Below the pieces are notes generated by a model. That model did not search any database, was not told the DNA's origin, and saw only the letters and a list, made by a program, of their open reading frames with translations. From an uncultured Treponema sp. (GTDB taxonomy: Bacteria > Spirochaetota > Spirochaetia > Treponematales > Treponemataceae): a stretch of 19,763 nt of DNA. The DNA lies in the NCBI GenBank assembly GCA_937885475.1, contig CAKZZR010000102.1, positions 1-19,763 of the forward strand. Reading direction: 5' to 3'. Position numbers and translations under genes: made by a program. Below are positions 15,798-19,763 of this stretch, piece by piece. Each line of letters starts with the position of its first letter. The first letter of the stretch is position 1.

Positions 15798-15983
15798 ATG
15801 ACTTTTAAGACGACAGAAAACTTAAAGAATCATGCAGTTTATTTTTACATCAATTCCCGCCGCGTAACGGAAGACACGTTTACGTTCAAGCGCGCGACGA
15901 GCATACTGAGCGGAATGAAGGAGGGCGCTATCATCACATGGACAGAAAAGAATATGCGCTACATCTCCTTCTGCATCAACTAG
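15798..15983 (+). CDS. Small hypothetical protein of 61 aa
   Basis: The protein is 61 aa, basic, with alternating hydrophobic segments (HAVYFYINSRR, GAIITWTEK, MRYISFCIN) that suggest a small beta-rich fold. No family is recognised. The start is well supported by GGAGG (15788-15792) six nt before the ATG. Upstream, TCCGAACA (15759-15766) can pair with TGTTCCGGA (15782-15790) with one bulged base. That places part of the ribosome site in a hairpin and could control translation. It follows the pheS terminator and so needs its own promoter, which I cannot identify. It converges on rsmE. Confidence 0.65.
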   Translation: MTFKTTENLKNHAVYFYINSRRVTEDTFTFKRATSILSGMKEGAIITWTEKNMRYISFCIN

Positions 15984-16043
15984 AAAAAACGAGTTTTTGC
16001 CGGTCACAAGCGAACAAACGCCTTATGAGCGCACCGACAAAGG

Positions 16044-16790
16044 CTATTCCAACCAACCCATGTAAGCGCAGATGACGCCGGCGCTTACGGTGGCGGCAGT
16101 TTCGGTACGCATGACGCGGTTTCCCATGCCGCAACGAACAAAGCCGCTCTGCTCCAAAAAGTCGCGCTCGTTCTGAGTCCAGCCGCGCTCGCTTCCGATG
16201 GCGGCAACCACCGATTCTTTTCCTTTTTTTTCATTCAGCACGCTTACAAGAGTGCCCGCAGGATTCACGTTGTCCATGCACAGCTTTAGCATGTCTGCCG
16301 GGTCGCTGGAAGTGCCACAGATGCTCTGCACGCATTCCTTGAGCGTCTTATGCAAAAACAGCTCCGGAACGCGCGTTCCTGCCGCCTGAACGGTTCCGTC
16401 CACCAGCATCTGATACGCCGTGCCGCGTTCCGCCATATTCGACTGCATATAGGATTTTTCGCCAAGCTCCGTTCCCGTAAGATGAACCTCTGACGCACCA
16501 ATTGCCGCAACGTCGCGCAGCAAGCGCTTGAGCTGAATGGGGCGCGGAAAGCCGATTATCATTTTGAGGGGGTGAAGAGGCTTCCCGTCGGACGTAGGCT
16601 CAAACAAGTAGGAAATGCCCGCATCGTCAATACCGGTTATGCGCGCAATGCCCGCCGCACCGTTTATGATTCCCGCCGCAAAGGTGTCACCAACGCCCTT
16701 ATGCAGAACCTTTATGATATGCTGGGCGCGTTCGTCCCGGCAAGGAAGCGGCGCGCCATATTCTTCCTGTGAGAAAAGACAGATGTTCAT
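16044..16790 (-). CDS. rsmE: 16S rRNA (uracil-1498-N3) methyltransferase
   Basis: This 248-aa SPOUT-class enzyme methylates N3 of U1498 in 16S rRNA using SAM. It has the N-terminal PUA-like segment (about 1-70, with ERAQHIIKVLHKGVGD). The knotted C-terminal domain carries the SAM-binding loop IGSERGWTQNERDF (198-211) and RVMRTETA (225-232), both typical of RsmE; the loop has Ser-Glu-Arg where Pro-Glu-Gly is common. The ATG at 16790 fits the family N-terminus. An open frame to 16910 would add 40 residues encoded by the repeat element and is rejected. No strong ribosome site is near; GGGGGTG is about 21 nt upstream. It is divergent from pepT. Confidence 0.92.
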   Translation of the reverse strand: MNICLFSQEEYGAPLPCRDERAQHIIKVLHKGVGDTFAAGIINGAAGIARITGIDDAGISYLFEPTSDGKPLHPLKMIIGFPRPIQLKRLLRDVAAIGASEVHLTGTELGEKSYMQSNMAERGTAYQMLVDGTVQAAGTRVPELFLHKTLKECVQSICGTSSDPADMLKLCMDNVNPAGTLVSVLNEKKGKESVVAAIGSERGWTQNERDFLEQSGFVRCGMGNRVMRTETAATVSAGVICAYMGWLE

Positions 16791-16822
16791 GCTTTCATTG
16801 TAGCAAAAAAACACCCCCTGCG

Positions 16823-16834
16823 ATACGGCTTTAC
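16823..16834 (+). repeat. Left flanking direct repeat of the inverted-repeat element
   Basis: ATACGGCTTTAC immediately precedes the left terminal inverted repeat and is identical to 17073-17084. This is the arrangement of a target-site duplication. However, a related sequence (GGACGACTTCAC, 8 of 12 identical) precedes the third copy at 19722-19733, so it may be target preference or part of a longer repeat. Confidence 0.6.
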
Positions 16835-17072
16835 AGGGCAAACGCATTATAAAGCAGGCAAAAATTATAAAAAAATAGCGCAAAGGAGAGTTTGCGGCTT
16901 TCAAAAACACTCTGTTTGTGGCTGTCGCGATAGCGACAGGTTCAATAGTTACTATGACACAAACAGCGTGTAGCTGCTAGCATGCGATTTTGAAAGACGA
17001 AACTCGACTGGGAGCTATTTTTTAGGGCAAACATAATTTTTAAATTCCGAAATTTTATAATGCGTTTGCCCT
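16835..17072 (+). repeat. 238-bp inverted-repeat-bounded element (MITE-like)
   Basis: The ends are perfect 19-bp inverted repeats: AGGGCAAACGCATTATAAA at 16835-16853 and its complement at 17054-17072. The element contains no coding capacity and encloses the structured core at 16870-17023. Its right end is a hairpin on its own: AGGGCAAAC (17024-17032) pairs with GTTTGCCCT (17064-17072) around an A/T-rich AATTCCGAAATT centre. A TATAAT points outward at each end (minus strand at 16846-16851 toward rsmE; plus 17056-17061 toward pepT), but no good -35 accompanies either. A non-autonomous mobile element is a reasonable reading. It accounts for most of the 343-bp rsmE-pepT gap. Confidence 0.75.
16870..17023 (+). 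repeat. Structured repeat core, copy B (possible ncRNA)
   Basis: A closing stem AAAAAATAGC (16870-16879) with GCTATTTTTT (17014-17023) encloses further helices: 16888-16893 with 17000-17005, 16898-16906 with 16988-16996, 16907-16910 with 16968-16971, and 16912-16920 with 16958-16966. Hairpins lie at 16922-16939 (7 bp, GATA loop) and 16945-16955, and TGCTAGCA (16975-16982) is palindromic. All helices have counterparts in copy A, with compensated base changes. The 3' arm of the closing stem ends in six T after a short G/C run, so it could double as a transcription end. It points toward pepT. Whether it is transcribed is unknown. Confidence 0.75.
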
Positions 17073-17084
17073 ATACGGCTTTAC
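17073..17084 (+). repeat. Right flanking direct repeat of the inverted-repeat element
   Basis: ATACGGCTTTAC directly follows the right terminal inverted repeat and matches 16823-16834 exactly, in direct orientation. Confidence 0.6.
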
Positions 17085-17133
17085 AAGTTTTTCGGCTCTT
17101 TTGTTTTTTGCAAAAATGGCTTATGCTTTTTGT

Positions 17134-18402
17134 ATGAATTACATTACACAAGATTCAGAGATTCAGAAGTCCTTGTTGGACAGATTCATTAAATACGTAA
17201 AAATGTGGACGGAAAGCAACGGCAAAAAGGCGGACGAGGGCATTCAGCCGTCGGAAGAGCGGGAATTTGACCTTGCAAAGCAGCTTGCCGCGGAACTGAC
17301 GGTAATGGGCTTGCAGAAGGTGCAGACGACCAAGCACTGCTACACGTATGCTTTTCTTCCGGCATCAAAGGGGTGTGAAAACGTACCGCCATTCTGCCTT
17401 ATCGCACATATCGACACCGTTGACGAGGTGAGCGGCAGGGACGTAAAGCCGATAATCTACCCCCTGTATGATGGCGCAAGGATTGACCTTCAGTGCGGAG
17501 TGACACTCTCGCCGGAAACGGACGAGCATCTTGCGCAAGCGGCACAGAACCGCGAGACCATAATCACGAGCGACGGAACCACGCTGCTTGGCGCAGACGA
17601 CAAAGCCGGCGTTGCAGAAATCATGACGGCAATTGAATACCTAGCCGCGCACCCAGAAGTTCGGCATGGCAAAATCGAAGTGCTTTTTTCTCCGGATGAG
17701 GAAACCGGGCACGGAATGGACAACGTTCCGCTTTCACTCATAACTTCCCAATTTGCATACACGGTTGACGGCGGCCCCATAGGCGAGCTTGAGACCGAAT
17801 GCTTTAACGCCTATGCCGCAGCCGTAGCTTTCACCGGAAAATCCACGCATACCGGCGACGCACGCAAGAACGGCATGATAAACGCGCTCAGCATGGCAAG
17901 CCGCTTTGTGGAATCGCTTCCGCACACACAGCGCCCGGAAACTACGGACGGATACAGCGGTTTTTTTGCACCAATGGAACTGCACGGCACCATAGAAAAA
18001 GCAACGGTAAGCCTGCTTCTGCGGGATTTTACGGCGGAGGGAATGCAAAAACGCATTGAGACGGTCAGACACCTTGCCGCTTTCAGCGCCGAAAGCTTTG
18101 GCGGCTCCGCTTGCGTTGAATTCAAGGAACAGTACAAGAACATGAAGGACGTGATAAAAAAGCATCCCGAAGTGATTGACTTCGTTTCCTGCGCCTACCG
18201 GGAAAGCGGAATTGAGCCGCGCTGTGTTCCAATCCGGGGAGGGACGGACGGTTCGCGCCTTACCGAAATGGGTCGCCCCACTCCCAACATTTTTACAGGC
18301 GGACACAATTATCATTCCCGTGCGGAATGGACTTCCCTTGACCAGATGAGCAAAGCGACAGATGTTTTAATAAACCTGGCCCGTAAAATCGCCGAAAAAT
18401 AA
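17134..18402 (+). CDS. pepT: Peptidase T (tripeptide aminopeptidase, M20B)
   Basis: This is a 422-aa cytoplasmic dizinc aminopeptidase that removes N-terminal residues from tripeptides. The metal ligands and catalytic residues of the family are present: H92 and D94 in AHIDT, D155 in GADDKAG, E189/E190 in SPDEETGHG, D212 in VDGGPIGELE and H394 in NYHSRAEW. The dimerisation lid domain occupies about 220-330. Length is slightly above the usual 405-410 aa. I chose the ATG at 17134; an ATG at 17116 and a TTG at 17101 are in frame. No Shine-Dalgarno precedes any of them. TATGCT ends 6 nt before 17134, so a leaderless transcript is possible. The murA ATG begins 3 bp after the stop codon. Confidence 0.93.
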   Translation: MNYITQDSEIQKSLLDRFIKYVKMWTESNGKKADEGIQPSEEREFDLAKQLAAELTVMGLQKVQTTKHCYTYAFLPASKGCENVPPFCLIAHIDTVDEVSGRDVKPIIYPLYDGARIDLQCGVTLSPETDEHLAQAAQNRETIITSDGTTLLGADDKAGVAEIMTAIEYLAAHPEVRHGKIEVLFSPDEETGHGMDNVPLSLITSQFAYTVDGGPIGELETECFNAYAAAVAFTGKSTHTGDARKNGMINALSMASRFVESLPHTQRPETTDGYSGFFAPMELHGTIEKATVSLLLRDFTAEGMQKRIETVRHLAAFSAESFGGSACVEFKEQYKNMKDVIKKHPEVIDFVSCAYRESGIEPRCVPIRGGTDGSRLTEMGRPTPNIFTGGHNYHSRAEWTSLDQMSKATDVLINLARKIAEK

Positions 18403-18404
18403 AT

Positions 18405-19691
18405 ATGCACGAATATTTAATTGAGGGCGGATTTCCTATCAAGGGAACGATAACCGCCTGCGGAAATAAAAATGCGGCGCTCCCATGCATTGCGGCGGCG
18501 CTGCTTACGGAAGAGCCGGTCGTTCTTCACAATGTTCCCGACATTGAGGACACTGCGGTCATGCTGAACATCCTGCAGTCGTTCGGAGCAAAAATCACGA
18601 ATCTTGGAAACCACAGCTGGAAAATCGTTGCAAAGGACATCGAATCATTCTGCATTCCGGCGGAGCTTTCTAAAAAAATACGCGCATCCATTCTGTTTGC
18701 AGGACCTATGATTGCACGACTTGGCAAAGCCGAAATGCTGCCACCAGGCGGAGACGTTATCGGCCGCCGCCGCTTGGACACGCACTTCATTGCGCTGACC
18801 CAGTTGGGCGCTCAGGTAAAGGTGAACGGTCATTTTGTATTCACGGCGAACAAGCTGCGCGGCGCGGACATTTTTCTTGATGAATGTTCGGTAACGGCAA
18901 CAGAGAACGCACTTATGGCGGCGGTGCTTGCAGAAGGAGCCACAACAATAACGAATGCCGCGAGCGAGCCGCACATTCAGGACTTGTGCCGGATGCTTAA
19001 CGCAATGGGCGCGGACATCAGCGGAATCGGAAGCAACATTCTGTACATAAACGGCGTTGAAAAACTTCATGCCTGCGAATTTGAGATTGGACCTGACTAC
19101 ATGGAAATTGGCTCGTACATCGGGCTTGCCGCCGCAACCCATGGAAGCATAACGATAAAGGGAATCAGAAATCTGGACATGCGTCCGCTCAAAACGGGTT
19201 TTGCAAAGCTTGGCATTTCGTGGACGCAGAACGGCGAGGAACTGACCGTCTCAAACGTGCAGGAAATGAAGACCAACGGTGACGTGGGAACAAAAATCCC
19301 AAAAATCGACGACGCACCGTGGCCAGGATTCCCGCCGGACTTAACTTCAATCATGACTGTCGTAGCGACCCAGGTAGAGGGCACATGCCTCATCTTTGAG
19401 AAGATGTTTGAAAGCCGCATGTTCTTTGTGGACAAATTGATAAGCATGGGCGCGCAGATTACGCTGTGCGACCCGCACAGAGCCGTTGTATGCGGTCCGT
19501 CGCCACTGCACGCCGACCACCTTGTGTCGCCGGATGTGCGCGCTGGAATGGCAATGGTCATTGCCGCGATGGTCGCCCACGGAGAAAGCCGGATCAGCAA
19601 CGTCTATCAGATTGAGCGTGGCTACGAAAAACTGGTTGAGCGGCTTCAGTCGCTTGGCGCACACATAAAAAAAGTCGAAATAGACGAATAG
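18405..19691 (+). CDS. murA: UDP-N-acetylglucosamine 1-carboxyvinyltransferase (MurA) with Asp at the catalytic Cys position
   Basis: This 428-aa enzyme transfers enolpyruvate from PEP to UDP-GlcNAc, the first committed step of peptidoglycan synthesis. Substrate residues are present: K22-N23 in GNKNAAL, R122/R123 region after the active loop, D312 in FPPDLTS and R405 in IERGYEKL. In the mobile active loop, PPGGDVIG places Asp117 where most bacterial MurA proteins have the fosfomycin-alkylated Cys. Asp at this site is known in other organisms and leaves activity intact while giving intrinsic fosfomycin resistance. The ATG lies two bases after the pepT stop; no ribosome site is obvious, so coupling with pepT is likely. 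Confidence 0.95.
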   Translation: MHEYLIEGGFPIKGTITACGNKNAALPCIAAALLTEEPVVLHNVPDIEDTAVMLNILQSFGAKITNLGNHSWKIVAKDIESFCIPAELSKKIRASILFAGPMIARLGKAEMLPPGGDVIGRRRLDTHFIALTQLGAQVKVNGHFVFTANKLRGADIFLDECSVTATENALMAAVLAEGATTITNAASEPHIQDLCRMLNAMGADISGIGSNILYINGVEKLHACEFEIGPDYMEIGSYIGLAAATHGSITIKGIRNLDMRPLKTGFAKLGISWTQNGEELTVSNVQEMKTNGDVGTKIPKIDDAPWPGFPPDLTSIMTVVATQVEGTCLIFEKMFESRMFFVDKLISMGAQITLCDPHRAVVCGPSPLHADHLVSPDVRAGMAMVIAAMVAHGESRISNVYQIERGYEKLVERLQSLGAHIKKVEIDE

Positions 19692-19733
19692 AGCAAGGCG
19701 CAGCTTGAGAGGTCTAAAGAAGGACGACTTCAC

Positions 19734-19763
19734 AGGGCAAACGCATTAATTCCGAACATATAA
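19734..19763 (+). repeat. Partial copy of the inverted-repeat element end
   Basis: AGGGCAAACGCATTA (19734-19748) matches the first 15 bp of the terminal repeat at 16835, followed by ATTCCGAA as in the right-end hairpin at 17044-17051. The remainder runs off the window. It starts 42 bp after the murA stop and might act as a 3'-end hairpin for the pepT-murA transcript. Confidence 0.6.

Noticed and set aside
16791..16910. A 40-residue N-terminal extension of rsmE
   Set aside because: It is encoded by the left inverted repeat and structured core; the RsmE family N-terminus begins at the Met encoded at 16790.
16870..17023. The structured core as tmRNA, RNase P RNA, 6S RNA or an IscB-type guide RNA
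   Set aside because: No tRNA-like acceptor or CCA end, no RNase P conserved core, no adjacent nuclease gene, and two diverged copies exist within 20 kb.
16835..17084. A complete insertion sequence or CRISPR array
   Set aside because: No coding capacity for a transposase and no regularly spaced direct repeats.

Overview
The window looks like chromosomal DNA of a Treponema-type spirochaete. The evidence is a set of gene families and combinations typical of that group: a long archaeal/eukaryotic-style PheRS alpha chain, a MurA with Asp in place of the usual catalytic Cys, a bactofilin/M23 peptidase/YaaR/RicT cluster, and several unfamiliar proteins that fit spirochaete lineage-specific genes. 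I cannot name a species. No transposase, phage, plasmid, rRNA, tRNA or CRISPR feature was seen. Almost all of the window is ordinary, densely packed, mostly housekeeping sequence.

Layout. Bases 1-224 hold one copy of a structured repeat (minus orientation) downstream of tex (225-2648, minus). A 186-bp divergent gap with a C10 tract separates tex from a degenerate PilZ-like gene (2835-3722, plus), which ends at a strong terminator. A methyltransferase (3856-4584, plus) with a start-proximal promoter faces a four-gene minus-strand operon (7536 to 4607): M23 peptidase, bactofilin, YaaR, RicT. A divergent promoter region (7596-7667) separates that operon from plus-strand tatD-dus-hypothetical (7737-11116). 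Next come a GAF-GGDEF diguanylate cyclase, a rhomboid protease, two small secreted proteins and pheS (11176-15634), ending at a terminator. A 61-aa orphan protein (15798-15983) converges on rsmE (16044-16790, minus). The 343-bp gap between rsmE and pepT carries a 238-bp inverted-repeat-bounded element enclosing a second copy of the structured repeat. pepT and murA follow in tandem, and another copy of the element's end lies at the window's right edge.

How the genes fit together. The M23 peptidase, bactofilin and MurA concern peptidoglycan and cell shape. RicT and YaaR are a pair that is also close together in Bacillus, where RicT belongs to an Fe-S complex affecting mRNA processing. The cyclase and the PilZ-like protein belong to families linked to c-di-GMP, although the PilZ-like protein's ligand motif is degraded. 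Tex, Dus, RsmE, PheS, TatD and PepT are translation, RNA or turnover housekeeping genes.

Most interesting signal. Two distant intergenic copies (1-146 minus; 16870-17023 plus) share a 5' block and the same six-helix fold. At least nine base pairs differ between the copies in both partners while remaining Watson-Crick. This is the pattern expected of a selected RNA (or folded single-stranded DNA) structure. One copy sits inside an element with 19-bp terminal inverted repeats and 12-bp flanking direct repeats. I do not recognise the family.
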